DNA of 64,000 nucleotides, from assembly GCA_026929865.2 (NCBI GenBank), contig CM049413.1:14876501-14940500 (forward strand), in the 5' to 3' direction. Origin of the DNA: Hyperoplus lanceolatus (lineage: Eukaryota > Chordata > Actinopteri > Uranoscopiformes > Ammodytidae). The notes beneath the pieces are model-generated. The model had not been told where the DNA came from. It worked only from the letters and a program-made list of their open reading frames with translations, and ran no database searches. Of this stretch, positions 1 through 26,637 are shown in pieces. Position 1 is the first letter of the stretch. Every line of letters starts with the position of its first letter. A program made the translations under genes and the position numbers.

Positions 1-320
1 ATTCTTTTTTTTTCTCCACTTAATCTAGTTGGATTCAAATTCTTGATTTGCGATTTCCCTTGAGATGAACCCATCTCATTTTCAAGGGGGTCCTTGACAA
101 CATAAAAGTACAATAATAGCATCATATTTAGAGCATATTATTTACCGTATAAAAGGGAAAAACAACAACAAAACCCATAACAACACACACACACACACAC
201 ACTCATGCAAAATCAAACCTTAACATTAACAGAGCATTATTTCTTCTTCTCGTATCTATCTTTCTTTCCAACATCCTTTTTCCTCTAATCAATCTTTTCT
301 TCTCTCTCTTTTTCTCACAG
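1..320 (+). other. ankib1: upstream intron of ankib1 (presumed)
   Basis: No coding signal is seen. A pyrimidine-rich tract followed by CACAG at 301-320 forms a good splice acceptor, so this stretch is probably the 3' part of an intron that follows a noncoding first exon outside the window. A short CA repeat lies at about 185-202. Confidence 0.5.
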
Positions 321-14240
<13,920 letters not shown>

Positions 14241-17200
14241 CGGCGACAAGAAGCACGTGGAGAGAGAGAGAGAGAGAGAGAGAGAAGGAAAGAGAGAGAG
14301 AGAGGAGGGTTAGTTTTAGGCGTGACGGAACAAGGAAAATTTAAAGACGGGAAAATCTAGAGAGAAGCACTGAAGGAAAAATCAAGCAGTGATGCCTCAA
14401 TGAAAGATGTAGGTCTTTGGGAGTTGAGTGTTTACTGTGTGTATTATACTGTATCTAGAGAGGACATAAAGCCCTGCGGACTTTGTCCAATAAAGATGAT
14501 GTCATACGCAGTTCATTTTTTTTAATGCTTTTATCTGTTTTGTTTTTTTAAAAACAGACAAACTATTCTTTGAAACAAATTAGTGTTTTAAACAGAGTAC
14601 ATCAATGGAAAGCTACTGATTTCATAACACAGAAAATGCTGCACACGTTTTTTGTTTGTTTTGTTTTATTTATTCCCCGCCACCTATTGTATTTGTCTTC
14701 TGAGTTTGTCCACAGTGATGTTTTGGTGCTGGTCTTGCTCAAATCCAGAAATGCTTCATTATACCCACAGTTCAGTCAACTCCTGGAGCCAAGTACGATG
14801 ACGACTGCAACCTTGGAGCTTGTTTAGCGTACTGTACAATCAGAGGGCCTAATTCACATGTTTGGACCTTCGTGCACACTGTGCCTGCTTTGTTAGAGAG
14901 CGAACACACTACTGGTCTTTGTGTTTGATATGCTGCAAAGAACGACAGTACACCTGTCACGCTAGTACAACATGCTAACCTGGATTTCATGTCGATAATC
15001 ATTCTTTTGTGAGGCTCCTCAGGGGAGAAATAGTCTCATCCCTCTTCAAAGGAGTCAGTAGGAACTTAGTGTCTTGCTCAGTGGCACTTTAGCATCATGG
15101 GTGCTTGTTGTCAGGGGGAATTTAACACCCTTTTTTCCTTTTCACTGTACCACCATGCTATCCTTTGATGAGCTTTCATCCGTGTTGCTGTATTTTACAA
15201 ATGTGTTTGCTCAGGTTTCACCTCAGAGTTTCAATATGCAAAACTCTTTACACAAAATGCTATGCTACTATTTATTGACATGGAAAACAGTTCTGTGATG
15301 TCAAATCAAAAATTCTCATCAAAAAACGAAAAGTATTCAGTGGTCGTTTATTTCAAAAACCAAAGTTAGAAAGTGATTTACACAAGGAAGCAATTTATTT
15401 TTTTAAATTATTACATTCTAGAACTTCTTACAGTAGATATACATAAAGAAGTCCGTGATATTTCAATCCCATGTATGTTTAATCAGCACAATACTGTGAA
15501 ATCATACAACATGAAGACACATCTAACACTACTGCAACAGACATTGCAAGTTTGTTGCAAAACTGCTCACCAGGGTAACAATAAAATTGACAAACAAATT
15601 ACTTTCCTTCATGGATTAGTGATGAGAAATGAAACGACTATGAGGTGTCTGAATCAAGGGTTCTCTGCACATTGAAACTTGTGTGAAAACTGAGCCAAAA
15701 CAATCAGAAAATACTGTAAATGGAAACACTCAGATGTTTTTTGTTTTGTTTTTTAATCATATCTATTCCACTACTGATGGCTAGTACAGTGTGCAGTTGA
15801 TAGATTGGAGACGGGCTGGGTTTTTACTTTAATTTATCCTCTTTTTAAAAATTCTTTATAATAGAGATGAAATTTCTTAAGACCAGAGTTGTTGGGTCTG
15901 TGTGCCTTTTTTCGTTTTTGATTGTTAAGTTTATTTGTTGGTATTTATTAGTGTCATTGCTTTCTAAACATGCTAATGCTAATTAAAAGATTATGGAGAA
16001 CACAGCGGAGGTCCTTGATGCACAATTGTATTGTTTGTCCCTTCACCCTGGATGTATCTTGCTTTACCTGATGCCTAGAGACGTTTTGGCCACTTTTACA
16101 TGATTACAATCTGCTTTGAGGCTATTTGAAATAATTGTTTTACACGAAAGAGTTATTGCCAACCACTTTATCCGAAAGTTTTTCAAATGTAGTGGTCTTT
16201 AAAAAAATATATATTCTGGGTTGTCCTTCAGCCTTCATCTTCAAACGTATTGCCCAACTGTAATGTTTACAAGAGAATTAAACACTGCCTGTTTGTGTTC
16301 AGATAGGATTTTGTGAACTGAAATGAGAATAATGGAGTGTTTTAATCATACTTTCACAGCAGGTCAAACAAATGTAAAGACTTCCCGGTCCATGTGCAAA
16401 ATTCAGATCTTGTTGAAATTTCTCCCTCTACTTTACAAAAGTTATACAGAATGTGATATGCAATCACAAGATGCATTACTTGTAATTATTAGTTTGAGTT
16501 TTACGCTTTTTTAAATAAAGTGTGAGGTCTGGAGTGCTCCCCTGAAGTGATATTGACTTTTTTTTTTAAAGAACAACTTTTTTCACCCCTCTCCATAAGG
16601 AACATTTAAACTGTGAAGGTGTCAGAATAGTTTATAGGTGCTGAGGGAGACGTTTCATGACGCCTACTGAGGCCACAATCATTTCCCTAGAATTGGCTTG
16701 TTTAGCAGGACAGCACACGTTTATTTCAGGTTGCATGGTTGCTACAGGAAACACTATGGACACAGTCCGTCGTTTTTTTTTTTTTATTTGCACAAGCATG
16801 CTGATAATGTGTTACACTAATCCAGTGCTTTCAGGCGAGATGTGGAGGACTGATGAGTGAGGTTTTTATTATTTGTATTACTATTTTATTTGTTCTTGAT
16901 TTGCTATTGGATTTATGGTGTCAATGGAATGGTCCAGTGCCATTTTGTTCTCCACATTCGACGTTTGTATTTTAACTATCCCTCAGCCAACCACTTCAGA
17001 TTATAAAAAATGAAATTTCACTCTCATAGATTTATATACTTGATACATTCCCAGTCTGTCCGTAAAGAGAGGTTTGATGTGTGGCCAAAACTGTAAATGA
17101 AAGTGTCGGTGCAAAGTTTACTCTCAATAAAAAGAGCTGAAAGTGTGTTTTCTATGAGATCTTTTTGTCCAAATTCTGCCAAAGAAATAGAAAACTGCTT
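14241..17200 (+). other. ankib1: ankib1 3'UTR and downstream
   Basis: A GA-rich repeat follows the stop codon at about 14260-14304. Polyadenylation signals AATAAA occur at 14489, 16514 and 17126, so short and long 3'UTRs are possible. No other coding region is recognised here. Confidence 0.5.
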
Positions 17201-17337
17201 CACCAATTATTTTCTATTTACACGATCAATGTGATCACTACGGTATGAATTGCTTCTTGTCAGTAAAGTATGAAGAAGGCTGTGTTACCTTCTGTAGCTG
17301 ACACTGTCGTTATGTTTATATCTGTCTTTCCTTTATA

Positions 17338-17344
<7 letters not shown>

Positions 17345-17383
<39 letters not shown>
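17345..17383. repeat. (AT)n microsatellite
   Basis: An AT dinucleotide run flanked by TTTA repeats, in the spacer between ankib1 and snrpd1. The remainder of 17200-18050 shows no gene. Confidence 0.9.
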
Positions 17384-17386
<3 letters not shown>

Positions 17387-18150
17387 TTATTTAAAATTCT
17401 GTCTACATTACAGCTGAATTTATGCCAACTGTATACACACACAACTTTATTATCCTTTGAATATTGTTAAAAATATTGTATTCAAATAGGATCAACGATT
17501 GTTGATTGATAATTGTGTATGTTTTAGTAGCTACTGAAACTGCAGGACAGTCCTACTGGTGGTAAAAGTACTCAATTCAAACACTCTTTAGCAGCATCTA
17601 CCGTCTCCCAGGGGAAACAACAACAACAGCTTGATGTTTTAAAGCAGATTCTGTATTTGGATTTCCCATGCAAATTTCAAACTTACTGTCCATAGATAAC
17701 TCTAGGTACTGAGTACAGGTAAGCCAGAAGGGCTTTTTTATAACTGCACAGCAATACTGAATATTACAATGGGGAATATGGGTTGTTCTAGGACTTTTCG
17801 TTTATAACTTTGAAACATTCATATAAAAGAGATTTACACTTTTTTTAGAACTGCTTTAATTATGTAGACTACATACGTAGGAATTGTAGAAACAATAAAA
17901 TGTCCATTCGGGGATAAGTAAGGTATTTAGTCACACCTGACGCCCCTCGCTGTGCATGATGTGCTGAATTTGTTCGATTTGTTCATTACCTCACCAGTAG
18001 GAGGCACTGTCGTCACCCTAATCGCTCGCTCAGTGACGTCCTATATGCGCGACCGGAACGTAAAGAAAACGTACAACAGCGCCCTGTTTACATTGAGCGC
18101 TGAAATTTTTGTCTTTTGTGGAGGATTTGTCTCTACAATCAGTCACCAAC

Positions 18151-20742
18151 ATGAAACTAGTCAGGTGAGTGTCCGCAGAAAGTTACCGTTTACCGAGTGT
18201 TATGATGTGAGATTAGAAAAAAAAGTGATAGTGACGGATGGAGTTAGATGAATCCGGAGAGACGGTGAATAGGCGGGAATAAACGGAATGAATGGAGGCT
18301 GAGCTCAGCTTCAAAGACTGTGAAACAAATAACCCCACAGATGCATGCACAGGTGTAGTGCTGCTAGTTGGTTTATCTGTAAAGTCGAATAGGTTTTATA
18401 GCCGCTACCTTCACTAACTAGCTTTAATACACGCACCGACAGGGATGTTGGCTCACTCACAGGCCCTGGCTGTGTTCAATGGGAAGCTCAGTTAGCATTT
18501 AACAACAGGAGTTCAACAGAAGTAACTAAACGTTAGCCAAAAGTACTTTCCTTCACTTATTATTTCCTAAATCAATTGAAAGGGCTTTGTTCTGTTAAAT
18601 TCCCCTCGGCATAATATGCCTACTTTTGTTTTGGTGCTTAAAGCTTCACAACCTGGAGCTAACTTCAGGCTACTTGCAACTTTGACTCTGTGTGTAATGT
18701 TGAAACAATGGCCCGTCTGGTAAATCAGGACAGGTTTAGTTCAAAGATCTTTGTGTTTACCCTGTTATCTTAGTCAGGGGCGGATTTAGTCATTTTGGGG
18801 CCTATGGTAAATTTCAACCACATCCCTTGTCTCCCCCCTTTTCAATCCCTATTTATCTAAGAAATACTTATGTGTAACTTGAATTCTTCACACCTCCCCC
18901 AGTCAATTTAGCCAAAAGTAAAAAGAAATGTGTATATATGTATAATACATTTTAACCATACGTTTATGGGGCCCCATGGTATCTTGGAATCGAAGGCTAT
19001 TGCCAACCTTTGCCTGATGGTAAATCCACCTCTAATCTTTGTTCATTGACACTCAGGTTTTTGATGAAGCTCAGCCACGAGACTGTAACCATCGAGCTGA
19101 AGAATGGCACACAGGTCCATGGCACCATCACAGGTAAGAGTTGGTACTTTGTTACAGTGTGTCTTACCTTCATACAGGTAAACTGCAGGGAGGCATTCAA
19201 TCTGCAAAGTTAAGATTTCATTTGATCGCAAACTGGTACTTACTGGGTTTCTGTGGGTCCTTAAAATGTCTCACACTGAATAATTTGATAATTTTTTGGA
19301 CCAGAAAGTCTAAAAATTAATCTATGTCAATATGATTGATAGACCTTTCAAAATAGTTTTGATTATGAAGTTGGTGTTGCTTAACAACTAAGCAACTAAT
19401 GAATTGCTTTAAATTCAGTCTTGCTGTGTTTTATGCGATATTGATCATGTTGTTTCAAAACCAACATAGAACGATAGAATTCATGTTGCACATGATTAAA
19501 TTCATTACCTTGCAAAGTAATTCAGACTCAAATTTCTCAGGTTTACCAGTACGGATCTTAAACAGGACAAATCTATTTCATAACGGTTTAAATGAAAATG
19601 AAATATCTAGATTTAACTCATTGTAACCTGCACTCAATGAAGCCATTGTATTAGGTATCCTGTAATACATCAAATAAATCAGATGTTAGTAAAAATTTAA
19701 ATGTTTTGAGATCTGTTGATTCATCTGTTAGGTAATTGTGAAAGCTGCACTTTATGGTGCTGCTGAATGATTTTGTGTTGTAACATTGTGCATAGCCCTA
19801 CTATCCACACATACTTTTTGATATTGTTTGTTTTTTAAATCCCTTTTCAGTTAGCAAGCAAATCTATACATCCAGGCCAAAATTTTTAAAGGGTGGTTTT
19901 ATAGATGCTTCTGGTTAGTCTGAAAATGTGTGTTTTATGAAGACAACAGCAATGCTTAAAAGTATTATGCTTATTATTAAAAAACAAAACAACTGTTTGG
20001 ATAACTAAGTTATTCATCCCTGTTTCCTTTCTTCTTCCCATTTAGGTGTTGATGTGAGCATGAACACCCACCTGAAGGCGGTGAAAATGACCCTGAAAAA
20101 CAGGGAGCCTACTCAGCTGGAATCACTGAGTATCCGTGGTAACAATATCCGCTACTTTATACTTCCGGACAGCCTCCCACTGGACACCTTGCTGGTTGAC
20201 ATCGAGCCAAAGGTCAAGTCCAAGAAGAGGGAAGCAGGTGAGGATTGTCTAAAAATCGTGACATTGAACTGTCTTTGGAAAGTCACACTGATTTGCTTTT
20301 AAGCTAACCTCAAAATGTGATTTGGGCAAGTAAGAATTTACATTGTGATACTTCAGTGACTGTATTTTAACCATACAAGGTTTTCTGTTTAGTCTTGTGA
20401 CAGAGATGCTGAATGAAATTATATCCTCCATCCTCTGCTATTCTTAAGATAAAATATGTTTTGCCAGTGAAGCCCTGGTTGTTGACACAAAAATAATGAC
20501 AAATTGAACCTTTTTCTTGTGAAAAAATGTCCACATTCAAACAAATTTCCAGACAGATCTTTTTTCTTTCAAGTATGTTTTTCAGATGAAGATGACACCA
20601 TAATTATGGATTGGCACTCTCTTTCCTGCCGAAGTGTTGTACTTAAAGTGCTACTAATGTTTTGTCCACCATTAGTGAAACACAAGTCTTGGTCATGTTT
20701 AGGTAAAAGTGAGACCGAGGTGGCTGTTTTGAAGTCTCTGCA

Positions 20743-20778
<36 letters not shown>

Positions 20779-21031
20779 ACAACACATTGGTTTCTTAATT
20801 GTTTGCTTGTTTCACGCATATTGTTTCCTCAACTTTATTCATAGCCCGGTCTTGTATACTTACAGAAAGTGACTTGATGTTCATATGTGGGTCAATCTGG
20901 CTTGAATGTGGTGCTGGAGAATGTTTGACAATCAGTGCTGGTCTGTCTCCTCAGTGGCTGCACGTGGACGAGGCAGAGGACGAGGCCGTGGAAGGGGTAG
21001 AGGACGAGGCCGGGGCGGCCCAAGGAGATGA
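18151..21031 (+). CDS. snrpd1: Small nuclear ribonucleoprotein Sm D1
   Basis: Sm-D1 is one of seven proteins of the heteroheptameric ring that binds the Sm site of U1, U2, U4 and U5 snRNAs in the spliceosome. Exons: 18151-18164, 19057-19133, 20046-20237, 20955-21031, giving 119 residues, the same length as the human protein. The first exon encodes only MKLV plus two bases of an Arg codon. Sm motif 1 ([19 protein letters not shown]) spans exons 2-3, and Sm motif 2 ([19 protein letters not shown]) is in exon 3. The last exon encodes an Arg-Gly repeat tail ending GGPRR, which in the family is symmetrically dimethylated and read by SMN. The AATAAA at 21257 is a likely polyadenylation signal. Downstream to 22148 there is only spacer and the probable ggct promoter. 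Confidence 0.98.
18775..19034. mobile_element. hAT-type miniature element in snrpd1 intron 1
   Basis: The left end CAGGGGCGGATTTAG and the right end TAAATCCACCTCTA are inverted repeats typical of hAT elements. Flanks ATCTTAGT (18767-18774) and ATCTTTGT (19035-19042) form an 8-bp target duplication with one mismatch. It is 260 bp long with no coding capacity. It ends 22 bases before snrpd1 exon 2. Confidence 0.75.
20740..20774. repeat. poly-T tract in snrpd1 intron 3
   Basis: A T homopolymer of about 29 bases. No SINE or LINE body was recognised beside it. Confidence 0.85.
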
Positions 21032-22148
21032 TTACCAAGGCTATACATTTTGCTCACTCGCCACCTCCCCACTGTTTGTACAGGTTTTTTGTTTTTTTTT
21101 CTCAGAGGAAACAGTTTGTGATTTTTCCATGTGATTATGTTCAGTTTTGGATTTTCTTTTTTTGTACATTAAAGTCCTTATGAAGAGGATAAACTTGTCT
21201 CTGACCATTACTGTCAGGTGTGTTTTCTTTAGAATTATGCTTTCATTACATGGCTGAATAAACTGTCTTTGCATGGAAATGTGTATTCCCAAAGAGCTTA
21301 TTTGAAAGAAACTCAAAACTGCGTGGAACTATTGCATTGTTATTGATCAGGTATTTTGTCGCATGTTGCAAAGTGGCTCTTGAAAAATTATTAAGTCCAA
21401 ACAATTGTCACAGAACAGCACATTTATATGGTTCTGCATGTAGGATTTTTAAAAAAAAAAGTACGCACAAACTGAACAATTAATATCTATTTGAATCATG
21501 GTAGCCTATATAATGGCTATTATTACATCATTCCCATTCCCTGTGAAGCTACAGATTCCATGAAAGCCGTGCAACCACCACTTTGTTAAATTTTTGTAGA
21601 TATCACATGTAGGGTCACATTAGGGTTATGTGATGTTGTAGTTCAACATGAAAGGTGGATATTATTTGAGTCACTTATGGGTATTTGCCAACTATACAGG
21701 TAAGGTTGAGGTCATTGGTACTGGATTGAAATGTAGACACATGACCATGGCTTCTAATATTGTCAAAGTATTACAACTTAAAAAAATCAGAGGAGCAGCT
21801 TCAACTCAGACATCACAGAACTTACCTGAAATACATGTTTTAATAAATACCGAGTGTTGCAACTTCTATGTATATCCCAACTCTGCAACACTAACGCGCA
21901 ACGGCCGCTCGCAAAGGGGGCACTATTCATGTTTTGAGTGCTAGCTAGTATCCGGGCACCTCAATAGGCCACCACTAGCTGTAGTTTGGTCTGGCTGTGC
22001 GAGAGTACCTCAACCGCACCGACTGCCTACACCAAGACGGCCACTGGAAAGCCACAGCTCTTTAAATATCTCGTTGTTAGCTCATATTATCTGGGTCCGC
22101 TCTTGTGTGTAGTTCTGGAGGAAGGAATCAGCGAAGAAATATCAAGAG
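21032..22148 (+). other. snrpd1 3'UTR and probable ggct promoter
   Basis: The snrpd1 3'UTR reaches the AATAAA at 21257. The stretch 21890-22148 is richer in CG dinucleotides (CGCGCAACGGCCGCTCGC near 21895) and lies just upstream of the ggct start, so it is the likely promoter and leader. Confidence 0.45.
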
Positions 22149-25026
22149 ATGTCCTGCTGTAAGCCCACCATTACCGGCTGCTTCATGTATTTCGCTTTCG
22201 GAAGCAACTTGTTAAAGGAAAGACTGCAACTGGCTAATCCATCGGCCGTATTTTGCACTACCGGCCGACTGAAGGTAACGGATCACAATACGTCCATGAG
22301 AAATCATTACATTTCGCAGATTCACGTTAACAAGAAATACTAATGTACACATACATGGCACTGTTACTTTTGTAACAGTGCCATGTTACTTTTGTAACAG
22401 TGCCGTGTGGGCATTACCAAACACACGAGTGGTGATGCACTTGCTCCTTTTTTATTTTTTATACATATCTTATCCTCAACCTCTTATATGGGCAGATTAT
22501 CATTCTCTGTAAAACAACCAAAGACACACATATAATTAGTAAATATTATAATTTATTGTGATATTAGCCTATTACACTAACTCACGGTACTTGAACGCAG
22601 TATTGCTTAGCTAGCATGAGTAAGCGGAAATTCTCGGACGTAAATGTCAAATGTGCCATGCTATTTTCATGATGTTTCTCTTGTAACCACTGTTGGTAGC
22701 TAAAGAGTCCGGTTACTTTGTATCAAACATGTGGGTTAGATGGACACGGACTACGGGACTAGTCAGGCTATTGGTTCATTCATTGAATCAGTTGGGAGCA
22801 GGGCATAGGTAGGCTATATAAAAAGTTTGGGGGACAGGCAAAGCCTAGTGTAGCAATCATGGGCATATAAAGAAAGGTAGAAATACCAAAAGTAAACAGA
22901 GTAAGAAGTGTTCAAAATTATACAAAAGTATAAGCATCCAAATATAGGCGTGGCCTACGTAGCAGTAGCCTACTGATTGTGTTTTCTCATATTGGTTGTT
23001 ATTTGAATGCATTCATGTGGTACATCATTTTTAATGTTGGTAAAGGTAATTTTGATTAGGCCTAGCCTACTACAATGTAGTGAAACCCCCTATCAATAAA
23101 CTCTTGCGGTATAGCCTACATCGCCATTTGTAATTTGGAAATATTTTGCATTCTTATTAGCCTATGAATCTGCAAATCAACAAGTAACTAAAGACAAATC
23201 AAATGTAGGCCTAGTGGAGTTTAAAAAAATCCTATATGACTTTGAATTGTAGTGGAGTAGCCTATAAGCAGGCTTTAAACAAACAGAAACACAAATAACT
23301 CTAAATTGTACATAAGGATAGTAGGCTTCTTATTTAAATGTAAATGTAGCCTACTGTAAAATTAAGCATTTCAGGGTTTCGCAACATGGAAGACAAGGGA
23401 CTTGGAGTCCATTATTTTCTAATTTAGTCCAGGAAGCTACTCCACTAAAGAACCAGCTGCAACAACATCACTGATGACAACAAGCAAACAGGCTCACTGC
23501 TGGGGACACTGCTGAAAACACAAACGTAGCACATAACACGCTTTACGTCACAGTGAACTAAAAGGCATTTTGTTTCAACTGCACAATGCCTCATCACTGT
23601 TCAGAGCCTTATATCCTATAACCTCCTACCCCATCACACCCTCTGATTGTGTGTGTATGTGTGTGTGTTTTTGAACAGGATTATGGGTTGAACTTTGGCC
23701 TGTGGGAGAAACAAGTCGACAACACCTGGCATGGTGGAGTGGCCACCATTGAGTCGCGTCCAGGCGCTGAAGTGTGGGGGGTAATCTGGACTTTATGCAA
23801 CAAAAACCTGACGAGCCTAGACGAGTGAGACCCAAGGACACAGCTGTCCATCAGTAATGCGTTAATGTTTTAATGTTAATGTTAATGTCATTTTAACCAT
23901 CGTGTGATTCCTTTCTCTCTGTGCCCTCAGACAGGAAGGGGTGAGTCTGGGGATGTACTCTGCGCTCGAGGTTTCCGTTGAGACAGATAACGGACCGATG
24001 CTCTGCAGGACATATAAGATGAACAACTTCCACGCCTGTCCTCCGTCTCCTCAATACAAACAGGTGTGTGCATGGAAATGCAAACACTGGCCCAAAGCAT
24101 ACATACAGTGGCTTGCGAAAGTATTCATACCCCTTGAGATTTTCACATTTTGTCACATTACAACCAAACAAGTACATTTATTTTATTGGGATTTTATGTG
24201 ATGGACCAACACACAGTGGCGCATAATTGTGAAGTGGAATGAAAATTAAACATATTTTTCAATTTCTTTTTATGAATAAAAATCTGAAAAATGTGCCGTG
24301 CATAAGTATTCAGCCCCCCGGAGTCAATGCTTTGTATAACCACCTATCGCTGCAATTACAGCTGCAAGACTTGGGGTATGTTTTCACAGACACTCTCCAT
24401 CCAATCTGATGACAAATCTGAAACTTGAGCTATCTTTTAAAGACGAATGGGCAAAAATGTCAGTCTGTACTCTGTAGATGTGCAAAGGTGGTAAATACAT
24501 ACCCCAATAATAGACTTGCAGCTGTAATTGCAGTGATAGGTGATCCTACAAAGTATTGAATCAGGGGGCTGAATATTTATGCACGCCACACTTTTAAGTT
24601 TTTTATTTATATATATTTTTTTAAACCATGTATCTTTTTCCTTCCACTTCACAATTATGCTCCACTTTGTGTTGGTCTATCACATAAAATCCCAATAAAA
24701 TAAATGTACATGTGTGGTTATGTGACAAAATGTGGAAAAGTTCAAGGGGTATGAATACTTTTGCAAGCCACTGTACGTCACTCAAGCTATGAAATCTATC
24801 AGACAATAAAATACACAGTCCAATGTTTTTTGTGGCTAAACCACCATGTTAACTTAAAGGTTTCTCTGTGTGTGTTTCAAATAAGGTGGTGTGTCTGGGT
24901 GCAGAGCAGAACAGCCTCCCGGTGGATTACGTGAAGACGCTGGAGGCAATTCAGACCAACAACTACAGCGGCCCCTCACTCCTCGATCAAATCAAAACTG
25001 ATATGAAGCAAAAACTTGCCAGTTGA
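22149..25026 (+). CDS. ggct: Gamma-glutamylcyclotransferase
   Basis: This cytosolic enzyme of the gamma-glutamyl cycle releases 5-oxoproline and a free amino acid from gamma-glutamyl peptides. Exons: 22149-22274, 23679-23824, 23931-24063, 24886-25026, giving 181 residues against 188 in human. The substrate-binding loop YFAFGSNLL is in exon 1. TWHGGVATI and AEVWGVIW are in exon 2. GMYSALEVSVE in exon 3 holds the Glu that aligns with the catalytic Glu98 of the human enzyme. SPQYKQ joins exon 4, which reads VVCLGAEQNSLPVDYV. Intron 3 contains a Tc1-like miniature element. The first AATAAA is at 25148, with others near 25508 and 25581. The gene ends tail-to-tail with adnp2. Confidence 0.97.
22354..22407. 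repeat. perfect 14-bp-arm hairpin with partial tandem copy
   Basis: CATGGCACTGTTAC, a TTTT loop and the exact reverse complement lie at 22354-22385. The loop and right arm are then repeated at 22386-22407 with one change. It lies in ggct intron 1, 79 bases after the exon 1 donor. Confidence 0.9.
24106..24773. mobile_element. Tc1/mariner-type non-autonomous element
   Basis: The ends are CAGTGGCTTGCGAAAGTATT and the inverted AATACTTTTGCAAGCCACTG, with TA on both sides (24104-24105 and 24774-24775). This end sequence is common among fish Tc1-like elements. It is 668 bp long with no transposase frame. It sits in ggct intron 3. Confidence 0.9.
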
Positions 25027-25599
25027 CATTCCTGACTTTGGAAACATCATTTGACAAAAAAACATCCACGAGGTCCATTTTGTAACCTTAGTCGAGACCA
25101 TAGAAAACAGAATAGCTACTAAGTGAACTAAGTGAGGTATTAAGTTTAATAAACCCAAGGTTATCTTTACAGGGCTTTCCACTTCCGTCTTATTACTATA
25201 ATACTGTAAGTATTATTAACATTATTGTGCTAATATTCAAATGCTAATTTAATATGTATAATATTTTGGCAAAAGTTAACAGTTGAAAAAGCTAGAAACT
25301 TGACCTTGTTAATGATTACCTGATCTTTTACTTGACAAATGTATTTCAGGTTAGAGATTAAATATATGTGGCAGGCCGATTGTTGTTTGATTCCAGTATT
25401 TCTCAGGCCAATATTAAACACTGGTTTAAAACCCTAAAGACTTCACTTGTGAGCTTTTTACCATGCTGCCTTTATTATGACTATGACCATTGTGCCTCTA
25501 TTAAGAGAATAAAGAAACAAAGTTTTAGCTTCTTTAAAAACTTTTGTAACTGAATGACCTCGAAAAGGTTGGATGTAAAATAAACATGCCTGTGGGTTC

Positions 25600-26637
25600 T
25601 TTAACAAGGCTTGATTTAAAATTATATATTTTTATTAGGAAATGGAAAATAAAAAGTAGCGATTCATATACGCTCAGGGAAACCACTTTTTCTTTTTACA
25701 ACAGTGACCTTGGACAGAATGAGAATTTGAACCTCTCCCAACATCTTTAAACCTCTAGGAATTATAGAAAATACAAGTGTAGTAAAAAAAAGGCAGTCAC
25801 AAGGACAGAAGATATATGCTCGAACACTCAGTAACATGTTTTATGTTGTGTTGAATCTCTAGGTAAATTTCCACAAGTCTATGCAAATATGTAGACTTCA
25901 CAATGGCACAAATTATAATATCTGACAACAAAACAAAGGCTCATGCAGGCAACATGTTCAGAGGTTGATGACAACCGAGTGCTCATTAACTGGGAATTCA
26001 GCAAACCTCAAAACTTAAAAACATTTGGCTTCAAAACTGCAAGAAGAACATTCGCCCAAACTGTTTTAACTGTTAAGGGAGTGGTGTGAACAATATAAAA
26101 AAAACAATGAGAAAGCTATATCGAAGCGGTGTACATAAAGGTCCAAATATGTATGGAAAAAAAACTATTCAAGAAAGAAAAACATAATATATCATTAAAT
26201 CAAGTCGACAAGTAGGCTTTAATAAAGGGTGCAAAAAAAATAGAAAAAAGCTACTGGAGGCAAATTAAATCAGTGTAAATTGAAGTCAGTAGCCGTTATT
26301 AGATTAGATTGTCACCAGACAAATATAGTTGCAGCCCAAACAGTCTGCCATCATAATATCACACATGTCTGCATCATTAAGTTATAAAGGAGCACCAAAT
26401 CATGGCTCTGTGTTTACGTGGAATTTAAGATATGGACAACTGACAATACCTCATTCAAAAGAAGCACCATACATAAAGGCTGCATTAAAAAAGGGATAGG
26501 GAATACATTTTATGCATTGCATGATGAACTTGTCTAATAACTCTTCACACAAAAGGCTGTCATTAAATTATCAGGGTTTTTATTCTGCTTTTCAGGGTTT
26601 GCCGTTTTCAGGTAGTTCCATTGACACATTTCTTATC
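25600..26637 (-). other. adnp2: adnp2 3'UTR
   Basis: AT-rich sequence follows the adnp2 stop on the minus strand. AATAAA (plus-strand TTTATT at 25631-25636) is the likely polyadenylation signal. Plus-strand ggct signals lie close by, so the two 3' ends are near each other or overlap. Confidence 0.55.
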
